Origin: Turbatrix aceti
Taxonomy: Eukaryota > Nematoda > Chromadorea > Rhabditida > Panagrolaimidae
DNA length: 64,000 nt
Assembly (NCBI GenBank): GCA_963969345.1
Contig: OZ017766.1
Span: 2,294,001-2,358,000, forward strand
Reading direction: 5' to 3'
Positions 11,045 to 22,781 of the stretch are shown one piece after another. Under the pieces are notes generated by a model, which was not told where the DNA came from, did no database searches, and saw only the letters and a list, made by a program, of their open reading frames with translations. Positions within the stretch are counted from its first letter, which is position 1, and every line of letters starts with the position of its first letter. The translations under genes were made by a program, and so were the position numbers.

Positions 11045-12677
11045 CTACACGAAGAGTACCTGTTGCACGTCAAAGTCGACCGGCTCCTGACTGCACAGGG
11101 CGGACCCGTTGGGGAGAGGCGGCTGCGGGAGCAGGGCGTGCGAGTGCCGCGGCACCGTGAGGTAGCCGCTGGCGGCCACCGGCGATGACGGCGGTCGCGA
11201 GGGCGGCGTTGTCTGCTGAAAAACAACCACGCAGCGTTTGCAAGGAATTTGGGGCTTTTAACGAGACCCGCGTGTTTTTTGAACTCCGCCGAGTTGTTTA
11301 ATGACGGGGAAAACGAGCTCATTAGGCCAAACAATCCCGTTTTGCAAAAGCAAGACAAGTTCCCCAGAAAGAGCAAAATGCACCACTTTTGGACTGCAAA
11401 GTACTCACGCTGCGGCTGCTGCTTCGACGGTTGCGGCGGAGCATGCGAATGCCGTTGGAGACGGGCGACTTGAGCGCGCTCAGCCTCCGCGAGGACATGT
11501 GCCGCCACACGCTGAACTTGTCGTGCGTGGGCATCTGGAGCGTGACCGCGTTGATGCCGCACCCGTAGATGACGACGAGCTGCTTGCGGAAGTCCTTGCC
11601 GAAGATGATGTAGATGACAAAGTTGATGGACGAGTTGATGATGGCCAGGAAGTTGATCGCCTCCCGCGAGAACGTGTACAGCGCGTGGTGCTCGTTGTTG
11701 AGGTACTGCGCGCCGACGAGGTGCTCCAGCAGCGTGAGGAAGAAGCCGCAGAAGTTGCAGAGCAGGAAGATGAGCACGATGACGACCAGCACGATCGAGG
11801 CTTCCCTCGACTTTTCCCGCAGCTCGGTGATTCTGCAACAGGGTCCAGGTGGGGGCGGGGCCAGTGCGCGAAAACTCACTGTCCGCTGTGGGTAATCTTT
11901 TTGAGCGAGCGCCGGATCGTGTACGCAATGACGGAGTTGAGCGTGAGCAGCGTGAGGAAGGGCAGGAAGACCATGGTGAGGTTGGTGATCCAGAGACTGT
12001 AGACCTCGCTGTAGACGGGGTCGAGTGCGAGCGTGCTCGGCATGAGGAAGTACGCCTGCCAGTTGAGGCTCCGCTCCGCGCACTCGTCGTTGCGACCAAC
12101 CTCGAGCTCGAAGAACTTGGTCGCGTTGAAGAGGATCGCGAAGCAGGTCACCCCGAGGATCGTCGCCGCGGTGTTTCGATTCGTGCAGACCCGCTTCGCC
12201 GTCGACGGGTAGCAGACGGCGACGAAGCGCTCCACCGTGACCGACAAAGTCGTGTACACGCTGCCCGTCTGCGAGATGTGGGAGAGCGCGAACGCGAAGC
12301 GCAGGTAGGTGAGCCACGCGAGGTAGAGGTCGATGGAGTTGAAGTATTCGTAGACGTACTCCATGCCGTAGATGAGAATGGCGGTCACTAGCAGACAGGA
12401 GTCGAACACAGCCAGCGCAGTCAGGAACATGTTGTTCGGCGACCGCATCGAGGGTCGCGTCAGAATCAGCACCGTTGAGCAGTTGCCGAAGATGCCGAAG
12501 AGGCCGATCAGCGTCCCGACCACGCTGATCAGCACAAATTTGACCTGAAAGTCGAACGATGAGCAGGAGACTGCATCGGCGCCCACGCGAAGACCTGCTC
12601 ACCTCCAGGTAGTCGTGCGGATCCATGCCGCACTCGGCGGCGTCAAACGTCGTCTCGTTCGCCGAGGGCGTCTCCAT
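11045..12677 (-). CDS. Rhodopsin-class neuropeptide receptor, FMRFamide-receptor-like
   Basis: Class A GPCR. Exon 1 ([11 protein letters not shown]...) joins by a GTGAGC...TTTCAG intron to TM1 ([20 protein letters not shown]). The GN motif, TM2 ([16 protein letters not shown]), TM3 ending [13 protein letters not shown]4, TM5 ([20 protein letters not shown]), TM6 ([20 protein letters not shown]) and TM7 ([20 protein letters not shown]) are all visible. NSSINFVIY stands where NPxxY is usual. This spacing, and the ER-F in place of DRY, resemble the FMRFamide/myosuppressin receptor branch expanded in nematodes (frpr/dmsr families). The C-terminal exon (from about 11217) is Ser/Pro-rich and ends DVQQVLFV. 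The ligand cannot be read from sequence. Confidence 0.88.
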
Positions 12678-15194
12678 AGTTGCTGCTCACATGGCACCGG
12701 CGAGCGCCTGAAGCGTAAGAAAGACGTCAGAGAGAAGCGCATGCATAATGCCACGGCAAAGCACTCGGCAGGGCTGCGCTACCTAGAAGAAGCGCCGCAG
12801 GAGACATTTTTCATGTCACACACGGAACTATGCGAGTCCGAAGGACACCCGTGGAGTTTCAAGGGTCACGGCCGTTTGAAACGCAATAGGCCGACTGGCG
12901 CCGGCGGAAGCAGTGCCGGAGGCGAAGCGATGTCAATTAAGGCAGTGCTTGAATGCGCGCCGGTTTTATGAGGGCACAAGACGTTCAAAGTTAAAAAGTT
13001 TGCCCAAATAAAGGTCCTAGGAGAAACGCGAGTTGTTTTTGGCACCGATTACGACGACCGCGTTCGCATTGTTGGCAACGACGACGTCAACAGACCTGTG
13101 AAAACGCGTGAATCCAAAAAAGGAAAGTGGCACAAAGCGGACTCGGCTAGACTGGATGTATTTACTTGAAACTCGTCAGACCGTTATCAGTGCTTTTGTT
13201 CGGAGACGCAAAAGGTCTGTTTGCCTAGGACTCCGGGTAATCAGTTCGCCGAAACGGTTGCGTATGCAAATAAGTAGCGTGCCACATAGCCGCGTCGTTG
13301 GGTTGAAAGAATGCCTCTCGCTGGCGGATTAACGATCACACAGAGGACCTGTCACAAAGCTGCCAAAGAACGAGTGCAATTGACTCCTTGGTGCTGCTGC
13401 GCGGGGAGCGCGGTGCAGAGAACACCGCAAAGAACAGGTCGTTGAGGGTCTTATGACTCATTGACACGAACAACGGCAGAGATTGCGGCCAGCCCGCAGG
13501 GTAGAGGAACTTTGGGGGCTACAGTGACAGTCCACACGGCTCATCTCGAATCCCGGCAGGAGGAAGCAACTTGAAGGCACGTGCCATAAAAGTTTTATTT
13601 ATTGTTGCGCCGTGTTCGCATTAACAACTTGTAAATGAGAATTTGTGATTTCGAAAAACCGAGTTTTTTCAGGGCTTGCATAATTCATGAAACGCATTCG
13701 AGCCCGAATTAGGACAACGACGTGCGATGAGGCGCTTTTCTCACGTCACTGAGCGCTCAGTCACCTCGCGAAAACAACAGAGGCCTTCGATGGCACCGTG
13801 AACGATGAGAATTCTGCGCGGCAAAAAGGATTTGAGCAAAAATAGGTCGGCCTGGAGGCTGATAAAGTTCTCAGGCATTTTTCCAATTTCAAGTTCATAG
13901 ACACGGTTGTCTGCCTTTCATCTGGGAAAAAATTAATCAAGAAACGAAGGAGGTGCAAAGTCGCAGTCTTTTGCCGACTTTGTCGGTCAGATTCGAGGAC
14001 AACAGGTCGGGGGTGGACGGCTTCCTCAGACGTCGGCGCCGTTTACACTTGCATAAACAATCAAAACTCGCAACGGATGAACTTTGCCCGGAGGAAGCGA
14101 CGCCAAAAATAAATTAATAAACGCGGCAAGGCGCAAACAGGACTCAGAAAACAGTTGATACCCCGGAGAGGAGGATCGGCACCGAAAGTAAACACAGAGA
14201 GCACATTCGAAACATGTGCCTCATTTCATGAACGCTGTTTCCGATTTTTTTCGGAGAGGAACAAAAAACAAACTCTAGACGTCATCGGAACAATCATGCA
14301 AATGGCATCCTTATTTTGGCGCTGACAGGAAAAACAGCTGCCTCGAGGCCAAAGGCCCGGCCTGGTTGGTCGAGCTCTGCTCATGGTCGATCCCAAAAAC
14401 CAGCCAGCAGAACGGGTTTACAAATTATCAGGCACGGCACGATGTTTCACGCAGGATCGTGCGGATGAATTTGCGTTCAGCGACGCAGAGACACGTCCTA
14501 CTGCAAAATTGTTATTTCCTCGTCGCCAGCCAAGTTGGGTGCCATTTTTATTCAGTCTTTCCGTTCTAACATCGTTAAGAAATTCGCGTCCGCAAAAGTG
14601 GACAAGCAGATTCTCTTTGCTTAATTGTGAACTTGTTTTTCAGCGAAAGCCCGGCTCGATATCCAGAGTGACAAAAAACAACTTCCATTGAACGAAGACG
14701 TCGGTCTCGAAAGAACAGCGCCTGTGGCATCTCGTTTTCCCAAAAAAAATGTTTTTCTGAATGCGCGCCTGCCACTAACGTTCGTTTTATTCGAGGTCTA
14801 CGATACTGCGCTCCATCGAAGCAAAAAGAACAAAACACGTCTCAGCCTGGCCGGTCGGCATCCTGGATTCAGGGTTGTAGCCGTTGAAGAGCGTACGTGG
14901 CAAAATCACCATGCATCTAATTAAATGCGCTTTTTTTGGCACGTTTTCTAAAAAAGAAAGGCGTCTTCCACGCGAGCGGCTCGGTGACGCATCTGCTGGG
15001 GACGAGAATGGCGTGTATCCCGCAGGCGCTTTTTGGCAGCTGACAGACAGCGCCGCACGCATCCTTAGCGTCTTCCTTTATTTCCAGCGCAGATACAAGA
15101 CAGGGATGACGTCGCCGTCGACGAAGAGTGCATGGGGGGCGGGCGACGGACGGCGCTCGTGCCCAGTCACGCGTGGGAGGACGTCGCGGCTGTT
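12678..15194. other. Intergenic region, 2.5 kb
   Basis: No credible coding region is visible on either strand; open frames are short and lack protein character. A perfect octamer ATGCAAAT lies near 14295. The stretch presumably holds upstream control DNA of the peptide receptor. Confidence 0.5.
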
Positions 15195-15533
15195 TCACAC
15201 AGGGTCGATTCGAGGTCTTGTTTTCGTTCCGTGATCGAGAACTTGAGCTGTAAAACTCGGCGTGGTATGAGTGGACAAAGTCTCAGAAGAACCTTTACAA
15301 ACTTCGGAAGCCAGGCCGAAGCCGACCGCGATGAGGCCGACGACAACGAGAGCAGCGGCCACGCCGATGATGACGTGCAGCACCGTGTCAGTGAGTTGCT
15401 TGTCTTTGGCACCGATCAACAGGCACACAGCGCCTAGGGCAATCAGCGTGCATCCTGAGAGGGTTAGGCACTTCATCGGGGAATTGTGTATGCAAGGTGA
15501 GCACGCACAGAAGCAGTTATATCTCAGCGACAC
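15195..15533 (-). CDS. Small hydrophobic two-pass membrane protein
   Basis: Open frame of 112 codons; the better start may be the internal ATG at 15476 (92 residues, MKCLTLSGC...). Two hydrophobic helices are visible: LTLSGCTLIALGAVCLLIGA, and VIIGVAAALVVVGLIAVGFG after a short polar loop (KDKQLTDT). The tail is Ser/Thr-rich. A possible 45-bp intron (GTTCTTC...TTTTACAG, around 15250-15300) would change the C-terminus to one ending SSHA. Orthology is not recognised. The hydrophobic pattern and ordinary codon use argue for a real gene, but it is small. Confidence 0.5.
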   Translation of the reverse strand: MSLRYNCFCACSPCIHNSPMKCLTLSGCTLIALGAVCLLIGAKDKQLTDTVLHVIIGVAAALVVVGLIAVGFGLASEVCKGSSETLSTHTTPSFTAQVLDHGTKTRPRIDPV

Positions 15534-16102
15534 TTATTTACGACCCGCAAAAGCGAAATCGATAAAAATCTGCGAACATTCCTGTCTTATCGCTAAATGC
15601 ACCCTCCAAAGTTGCCAACTACCTGGCAAGAGAATCTCGATGATGGAGGGTAATCCTGAAAAATTCTTAGCAGCGCGTCGATTTAAACGACGTCAACTAG
15701 ACAAGTCGAAGAACAATGGCCTCATTAGACTAAAACACACGTGCACTATGTTGTGGCACTTTTTGAGACCTTTTTATGGAAACAATTCGAGTAACAAACA
15801 CTCACAAGCAAAATAAGTACAATTATCAGGTAGTAATGCCAAGTGTACTGTACCTGTGTGACATTTGACTCGTCCTACAACTGGCTCGTCCGGCCTCAGG
15901 AGACATCGTACTTACGCATCACCTAGTCACCGCGCATTAAAAAAAACAGCTAAAAGGAAGTAGTGGCAACACGGTGGCAGCAACCTGCTCATTACCGCTA
16001 GACACGCATATCTATTCGGTGGCACAACCTATAATTGAGAGGACATTCTACCCTGACTGAGAGTCCCGTCGTGTGCGACACGCGACGTGTGCCGCCGGCA
16101 GC
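15534..16102. other. Intergenic region between small membrane protein and GPCR
   Basis: AT-richer, 0.57-kb divergent spacer. No protein-like open frame and no RNA gene recognised. It presumably contains the promoter of the chemoreceptor-like gene. Confidence 0.45.
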
Positions 16103-17245
16103 ATGGCCGTGTATGACAACTACACGAGCGACGTCGTTTTCGACACTCAAATCGCCGCCATCGTTACATTCACCTGCACCATTGTGACCGGTATCAACCT
16201 GTTCGGCTTTCTAACGTCAGAGAAGTTTCGAAGTCACTATCAGGTGAGCAGTCAGGTGTTCGGTGCTTGTTGGGAGCGGCTTTGACGTCAGCAGATCATC
16301 CGGCTGAGTGCAGCCAAAATAGCACAAAACAAACCCTCCGGAAACGGCATAGAGCACACTTTTTTTAGCTGATCATCTCGCTCACTCTTGCGTACGTGCT
16401 CTTCGCCGGTGGTGCGTTGAGCAAGAGCATAGACCAGCTGAACCGGCACTGGGGATATTCCCGAACACCGCCCACACCATGGGATTGCATAACGGTGTGG
16501 ACATTGTTGTACCACGTCGGTGAGCTCCAAAAACATAAACTTCGACCCAGAGCCCAAAAAAAGCGTTGCAGGAGACCTCTGGACGTCGATGATCACGCTG
16601 ATCATGGGCGTGGAGCGCTTCGCTGCGGCGTACTTCCCGGCGACGTACCGACTCGTCTGCTTCCCGCGGACCCTGAGCACCATCGCCTGCTCCTTTCTGC
16701 TCGCGACGGCGTTCACGGGAATGAGTGCCGTGCTGGAAGCACTCCACTCGGAGACGACCCCCTGGTGCCGCAAGTGGGAGGTGGCCTCGCCGGTACTCGA
16801 GATAGCGAACCACGCGTTCAACGTCATCTCGTTCACGACGTCCTCCGTGCTGAACGCATTCGCGTACCGGCGGGCGAAGAAGCTCAACTTCAAGCGCAAG
16901 CACATCACCAAGATCAAGAACTACACGGTGGTCTCGTTCTGCAGCATGCTGCTCGTGTCAGTGCCGCACGCGGCCAACTTCGCCCTCGAGCAGGCGGCCG
17001 CCGTGCCCGTGCTACGCTACGCGTGGCTGCTCAAGCCCGTCAACGGCGCGCTCCTCTTCGCCGTCTACCTCGAGCTGAACGCGGATCTCCGCGAGCACAT
17101 GCTCGCCATCCTCAGCTGCACCTGCCAGGGACCCGCGGTCCCAGTCGTCTCGACTGTGGCCTCAGTAAGCCACATCGCCCGCCGGCTGTCCCCGCACGTG
17201 CGCTCCAGCGCTCCCCAGATCTTCTGCCAGGGGGGAACTCAGTGA
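16103..17245 (+). CDS. 7TM chemoreceptor-like GPCR (Srsx-like)
   Basis: Three exons: 16103-16243, 16369-16519 and 16572-17245, with GTGAGC donors and TTTTAG/TGCAG acceptors that keep frame. TM1 is IAAIVTFTCTIVTGINLFGF, and TM2 follows LIISLTLAYVLFAGG. TM3 ends LIMGVERFAAAYFPATYR, where VERF stands in for DRY; this resembles nematode Srsx-type chemoreceptors. TM4-TM7 follow within exon 3, and KKLNFKRKHI is the third cytosolic loop. TM7 (VNGALLFAVYLEL) lacks an NPxxY motif. I infer a sensory or orphan receptor; the subfamily is uncertain. An upstream in-frame GTG at 16073 exists, but ATG 16103 is preferred. Confidence 0.75.
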
Positions 17246-17547
17246 TAACATTTACGAAGGGGGTTGCAATATGCCGACTCTGCCTATGTGCAAATCAAAA
17301 GCGTAAGTCAATGGAGGGAGTGATAAACGTCAGACTGACGGATAAACAAGTGTTGAGCATCGCGGAGCAGCCCGGCGTCTTCGAGTCAATGATTGCGTGC
17401 ATCGGGGGTCACTCGGAGGGGCCGCGCGGGTGGTGATGGTGGCCTGCGGACTGTCTGGATTGGTTGTGCTGCCCGTTGTAAACAGGACCACTGCTGGAGC
17501 TAAAATCAGCGTTGTAGAACCGAAATAAAACAATATGACAGTTATGC
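17246..17547. other. Convergent intergenic spacer
   Basis: Spacer of 302 bp between the stop codons of the GPCR (plus) and the GCK-III kinase (minus). No gene is seen. It holds the 3' ends of both transcripts. Confidence 0.45.
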
Positions 17548-20500
17548 TCACCCGGAAGTCGTTAAGCGATCGATAGCGTGCCTCAACTCAGAGTTGGACG
17601 CCTGGGGGTAGGCAAGGGTGGTGATCAGCTCGGTGACCAGGTGATCGCAGAGGCCGGGGCTCATCTGCTCGGCTCTACGAAAGGCAGACGCCAGCAGCTG
17701 AAGGTCCGCGGCACCGCCGTGCCTCGTCCGCGACAGCTTGTCCAGCGCGGGCAGAACCGCGCACTCTAGTGAGCCCTTCGGAGGCCGCGCAGGGGCAGGT
17801 CGACGTTCGCGGGTTGCTGACGGCCCCGAACCAGAGCCGGTAGAGGCCGAAGCCTCTGACTTGCCGTTGAGCATGACGGTCGAGGTGCCAACGCCGTTGG
17901 AGGTTCTCGAAGAGCTGATGACAGCCTGATCGGCCGAGTTGGACGCCTTGTGGCGCACGTTGCGGGTCTGCGAGGCCGTCGACGTCTCCGACGCCGCGGG
18001 ACCCGAGTGGTGATGGTGGTGGTGATGATGCCGACCCCCGCTGCCGCCCTGTGGCCGACTGGAGGCTTCTCTGGGAGCCTGCGAGCGGCCGGGGTGGTCG
18101 TAGGATGCGACGGGCTGCGCACTCGACCGCAGCGCCGCAAGATCCGGAGACGACACCTGCGTACTCGCCGTCGACTGAAAGTGAGGATGCCGAATCGCGG
18201 AGACGTTGGGCGAGCGCGGCGGGCTGCCAACCGAGATGGACGTGGTCGCTCCGGCCGCGGCAGACTGATGGGGCGGGGGTACGGGTTCGGCGGAGCTCGA
18301 GGATCTGAGCGAGGCCTTCTCGAGTTGGTGCGAGACCTCGACGATGGTCGATCCGTTGGCTCTGGTCGGGCTTACGATCCTGATGGTCCCGTTGGGGGAG
18401 AGGTCGTTCGGCGAAGGCGACCGGATGCCGTTCGCCACCGACGGCCTCGCTGGTTGTCTGGTCACGCGAATCGTCTCCGCAGCATCGTCGTCGTAGTCCT
18501 CGTCATGGCGCGCATTGTGACCGTTTGCTGTCGACGGCGCCCGCACAGTTGGGTACTCCCAGCCGTCGCCCGATGACTGGGATTCCGAGTCGTCGTCCTG
18601 ATCCGAGTCCGAAGAGGGCCCAGCCCGCGCCTTGTACTCCACGGCCCGCTCGATCAGTTCCGACAGAATGGCATTTTTCTTTGCTCGGCGGATGAAGGGG
18701 TGCTTGAGGAGCTCCTTGGCGGGTGGTCTGTCTTCCGGCTCCCGGTTGAGACAGAGCTCGACAAAATCCTTGAACGCCCGACTCCACTGGCTGCCGGTGA
18801 GTTGCGGGGGCGGGTTTTTGGGGATGAGAAAGAGCACTCTCATCGGATGCAGGTCTGAGTGCGGCGGTTCGCCGTTCGCCAGCTCGATCGCCGTAATGCC
18901 CAGCGACCAGATGTCCGCCTTGAAATCGTAGGACGACTGCTTGATCACCTCGGGTGCCATCCAGAAAGGCGTGCCGACAAATGTGACGCGTTTCTTCACG
19001 GTCTCCGTGAGTTGGCCGGCCACGCCGAAGTCAGCAACCTTGACGTCGCCCTGCTCGGAGAGCAGCACGTTGGCAGCTTTGATGTCCCTGTGGATCTTGC
19101 GCTCGGCGTGGAGGTACTCGAGGCCCTTGAGGATCTCGCGCAGGATGACGGCGATGTGGGCCTCGTCGAGCTTGCCGCTCTTGGTCAGATCCAGCGCCGA
19201 CCCGCCGCCAAGGTACTCCATGATGATCCACAGCTTCGAGCCCTGAAGAGCGCCGAAAAGTGTTTTACGGACCAAGAGACATAAAACCAACCTTGAGGTA
19301 CGAGCCGTAGTACTTGGTGACGTAGCAGCTGTCGCACTGGCTGAGCACCATGATCTCCTGCTGGATGTCTTCGATCTCGTCCTCGGCCTGCTCGAGGTCG
19401 ATGATCTTGATGGCGACAACCTGAAAGCGGGAGTTAGTCATGGCCAGGGCCGGAAAAGGCCCACCTCGCCATTGCGGTTGTCGATGCCCTTGAAGACTTC
19501 GCCGAAGCTGCCGCGTCCGATGCGTTCCTGTTTTGTGAAAATCTGTTCCGGGTCAAGCTTCTGAAAGAGTGTCAGTAGGATGTTGGTAGTGGAAATCATG
19601 ATGCATGCTGCAGACAGAGATCAGAGAAAAGACAGCAATCAAAAATTAACAAGCACTTTTCGTTCTGCGCGTGCGTGAAAAAAAAGTGGAGCTAAGGACG
19701 AAACGCCAGACAAACCTTGGAGAATTTGAGCATTGGTGGTCAGGAGGCGACTGAACGTCGCTTTCGATCAATCTCGGTGAAAAAGAAGCCGCCTGCGATG
19801 CCTCAGAAAAGGAGCAGGAGCACAGCACATGCGCGTAGTCGAACGAATGCTTCCGCGGCTGCAACCAGTACAACTCTCGACGAAGGAGACGCACGAACGC
19901 GCATCGAATCGCGGCTGATTCGGGAGACAACAAAATGCGAGCAGAGCGAGTCAAACACGTTTCGGGAGGCTCTTGGCACCCTGAGGGCTGCAATGTGGTT
20001 GCCAGCCGTCACACCCGACCGGTCATCGGTGAGTGTATCGCTCCGATAGCATTACACAACCCCGCGACACAAACAGACCAAAAAACAGCTAATCGTTCGC
20101 ATGTCAGTCGGCGCTGCTGCACACAGAACAGAGCGGAAGTCACATTTTTTGCGCCTCAAATCGACTGTCGTTCTCAAAGGGCTTCCTGGAGAGTCGACGA
20201 AATTCCGCAGCAGTGGCGTTCGCTTCCCACGTCCGACCGGGGCCCGACGAGCATATTTTACGATGATCGGGACAACGCGCTGCTTGCGGGTCCCGGTCAC
20301 CGCAGAAGAACGCCCGGAAGAACCTCCTGCTCGGCAGATGCGTCGCCAAAGCACGAAAGTGCGGCTACCCACATTCAACGCAAAAGATCTCCGCGACAAA
20401 AAACGTGGCGAGTCGCAGAAAAAAACGGAGCTCTTCGCCGCCACTCAAATCGAAAAAAACGCCGAAAAACCAGGCGCCATGAATCCCCGCGCTGCCGAGC

Positions 20501-21567
20501 ACTTTTTTTCTCGTCGTGAAAAAAAGAGAAAGAGTTCAAGCGAATTCAGCAGCGATTGCGACACGCTGAAACTATTTTGTGGCGTTAATTGCCAGAAAAA
20601 CAGGCCGGTCATCTCCACGGGCGACGAAGCGGGACGTCAAAAAACAGGTGTGCGGGGTCGCGCAGGCCACGTAGCACCGCCAGGCAGCAGTTGGCGGTGG
20701 TTTGTCGTCGCGCGAGCGTGCGTTCACCTGAGATCCGGCGTGGTGGGTCGCTGCAGTGGCCGCTGCGGTGTCGTCGAAGGAAAATTGATTGAGCGGGGGG
20801 GATCGGCCGCCCGCACACCGTCTTCTCCCGCGCACGAGTCCGCCGCTGAGAATCGATTGCATCGCGCACCGAAATCCCCTTCTAGGGGGACACACCGTGA
20901 CCCCCGGCTAATGACCGCTTTCGCGGGGCTTAGCCTCCTCGCGACCGACCGCTACCGCGGCTAAACCAATACTCCGCGCCCCTAATCACACCGCAAAGCC
21001 CCTCAAGCCAGCCACCAAGCGTTTTTTTGTCCCTGCGAGTGTGCATCGAAATTTTGCAGACGCAGACTTGGCCGACTTCTGTGCGGAACAAGTGCACTTC
21101 GAGGCTTTTTTACCTCACACCCCTCATTAGGCAGTTCAAGGCACTCTTACCGACAAAAACGCGCTCATCTCACCTGAAGAGTCGAGTGCCCGTAAAACGG
21201 GCATCGGCCGCCAGAAACACAGTTGGCGCACGACGCCACTAACAACAACTTGAACCAGCGTGCGTGCGTGAAAAATGGCAGATGAGAAGAGAACCCAGAC
21301 CAGATCGGAGGAGTTTTCCCTGGCGCGAATCGGACCTCCCCAGCGGTAAAAAAAGAGACGAACCTGCAGGTCATTGAGCGAAAGCTGAGCGTAAAGCTCC
21401 CTGCCCCCGCCACTCGGACTGGGCCGGGGGAGCTGGAGGGTGTCCTTGAAGAGGTCGTCGATGCTGCGGATGGTCAGGTTGATGTCCTCGGTGGTGGGGT
21501 CGGAGTTGGAGGTGGTCATCTGCTCGTACATCGCCCGGACGTCCAAGAAGCGGGAGAGATTGTTCAT
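17548..21567 (-). CDS. gck-1: GCK-III family Ser/Thr kinase (MST3/STK24/25/26-like)
   Basis: STE20-like kinase of the germinal-centre-kinase III group, acting with CCM3/PDCD10 in cell polarity and STRIPAK-type complexes. The kinase domain starts [18 protein letters not shown], with [20 protein letters not shown], catalytic loop [15 protein letters not shown], and activation segment [17 protein letters not shown]. Short introns interrupt it near 19240-19300 and 19420-19465. A long low-complexity Ser/Pro linker with an eight-histidine run (about 18010-18035) follows. The C-terminal helix block ([20 protein letters not shown]) matches the CCM3-binding dimerisation region of MST3-type kinases, which excludes Hippo (MST1/2). 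Two starts are possible: ATG 19599 just upstream of the kinase, or a distal exon 21567-21364 whose phase-0 donor joins in frame to the acceptor at 19560. Confidence 0.92.
19600..21363. other. Probable first intron / 5' region of the GCK-III kinase
   Basis: If the distal exon is used, this 1.8 kb is the first intron. It includes a 287-codon plus-strand open frame (20101-20964) with no recognisable domain, discussed in the findings. Otherwise no gene is recognised. Confidence 0.4.
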
Positions 21568-22078
21568 CGTCGAGTCGGCGAAAACAACCAAGCACAGCGT
21601 GACTGACGTGTTGCCTCCGCTGATCGATAGTTACGACGGCTGCAGGCAATGATAAGCGAGCCCGCGACGACGCAGATAATGGCCTCCTGCGAGCACGACC
21701 GGCGGCGGCCTGGGTGCGTCGGTAGGGGACTGCCGCGCCTCTGACACTTGGAATCCGCGTCGTCACACGCTGTTGCCCAAGACGGGCATCTTTTGCGAAT
21801 GCGAAGCGAAATCGCGACCTTCCGATCCCCCTGGTCATGCCCCAATCTTCAGTTTTTGCCCCCCTTTATCGCACCAACACGAAACAGACAAAGCCGATGA
21901 TCAAAGCACCGAAAACCAAAAACACGTCACATTTAATCACCTCCGGAATATCGTTTATTTCTCCGCAACACTGACGTAATCTGTACAAATTGATCCGCAT
22001 CAAAAATACTTGCCAAAGGGTTAGGTTAAATGAGTAATTGCAAAAATAGCTGCAGCAGTGAGCTCGTGCACCCGGTAC
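21568..22078. other. Spacer between kinase and unknown gene
   Basis: Contains, on the minus strand, an AATAAA signal within GAGAAATAAACG near 21955, about 120 bp after the stop of the next gene and likely its polyadenylation signal. It also holds a short frame with one hydrophobic stretch (about 21885-21985) that could be an alternative last exon of that gene. No independent gene is supported. Confidence 0.4.
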
Positions 22079-22781
22079 TCACTCCAGCTTGGGGTAAGCA
22101 ATGGTGCCGGCGGGAACTTCCTCCATCTCGACGGGAGGCGCGGAAGCACGGTTGCCGGCTCCGTTCTCGAAGATGATGGGCTCTTTCGAAGGAAGTGGAG
22201 CCGCTTGAAGCTGGGGCACGGGCTGCATGCTCTGCATGGCGGCGGCCTGATTCTTGAGAGCCTGCTGATGCTGCTTGCGGACGAGGTACTGATCTCCCCA
22301 ATCCCCAACGCCGGGAATGTTCTGAACAATCTTTGCCTGCGGAATAAGAGGCAGCAACGCCTCGAGGAAGGCTTTGATGTCGCACACGCTGAAGCCCTTT
22401 CGGACGGACGAACCGTTGTCGATGACGACGTTGAAGTGGACTCGATCCTGTAAAAAGGTGAAAAAGTCATATTTAAGTAATAAAAAGCTCAAAACCTACT
22501 TGGAAGATGTGGATGTGCCTGCGGAAGTCACACGCCCACCAGATCGGCGTCAGACTCATTCCCCAGTCCTTGGTCTTGCCGAGATCACCGAGCGATCCCT
22601 GCTGCTCGAAGTAGAGGATCTTGACGTGCTTCGGCTTCACGCTTTTGTTCGTAAACGTCGGGAAGAAGTAGGAAAGGATGACGATCTCATCTTTGTACAG
22701 CTGAAATTCGAAGAACTAATAAAAACACATGATTAAATAACCCACCTTCACGAAACGATCTGAATAGAGAATTTGTCGCAT
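22079..22781 (-). CDS. Conserved-looking protein of unknown function, PH-like beta pattern
   Basis: Three exons: MRQILYSDRFVK from 22781; LYKDEIVILSYFFPTF... ending FRRHIHIFQ at about 22500; and DRVHFNVVIDNGSSV to the stop at 22079. Introns are GTGGGT...TTTCAG and GTAGGT...TTTACAG, both keeping frame. The N-terminal half alternates short hydrophobic strands (VKLYKDEIVILSYF, KHVKILYFEQQ), WGMSLTPIWWACDF and VHFNVVIDNG. This resembles a compact PH-like beta barrel closed by a helix (VCDIKAFLEALLPLI); that is inference only. The C-terminal third is Gln/Met/Pro-rich and probably disordered. No family name is offered. The stop TGA overlaps a strong GTGAGT donor, so a longer spliced C-terminus is possible. 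Confidence 0.72.

Noticed and set aside
11301..12391. Plus-strand open frames of 233 and 180 codons
   Set aside because: Antisense of the peptide-receptor exons; charged low-complexity products without domains.
17548..19600. Kinase first read as Hippo/MST1-2
   Set aside because: The [10 protein letters not shown] segment and the C-terminal helix block match MST3/STK24/25; there is no SARAH-type end.
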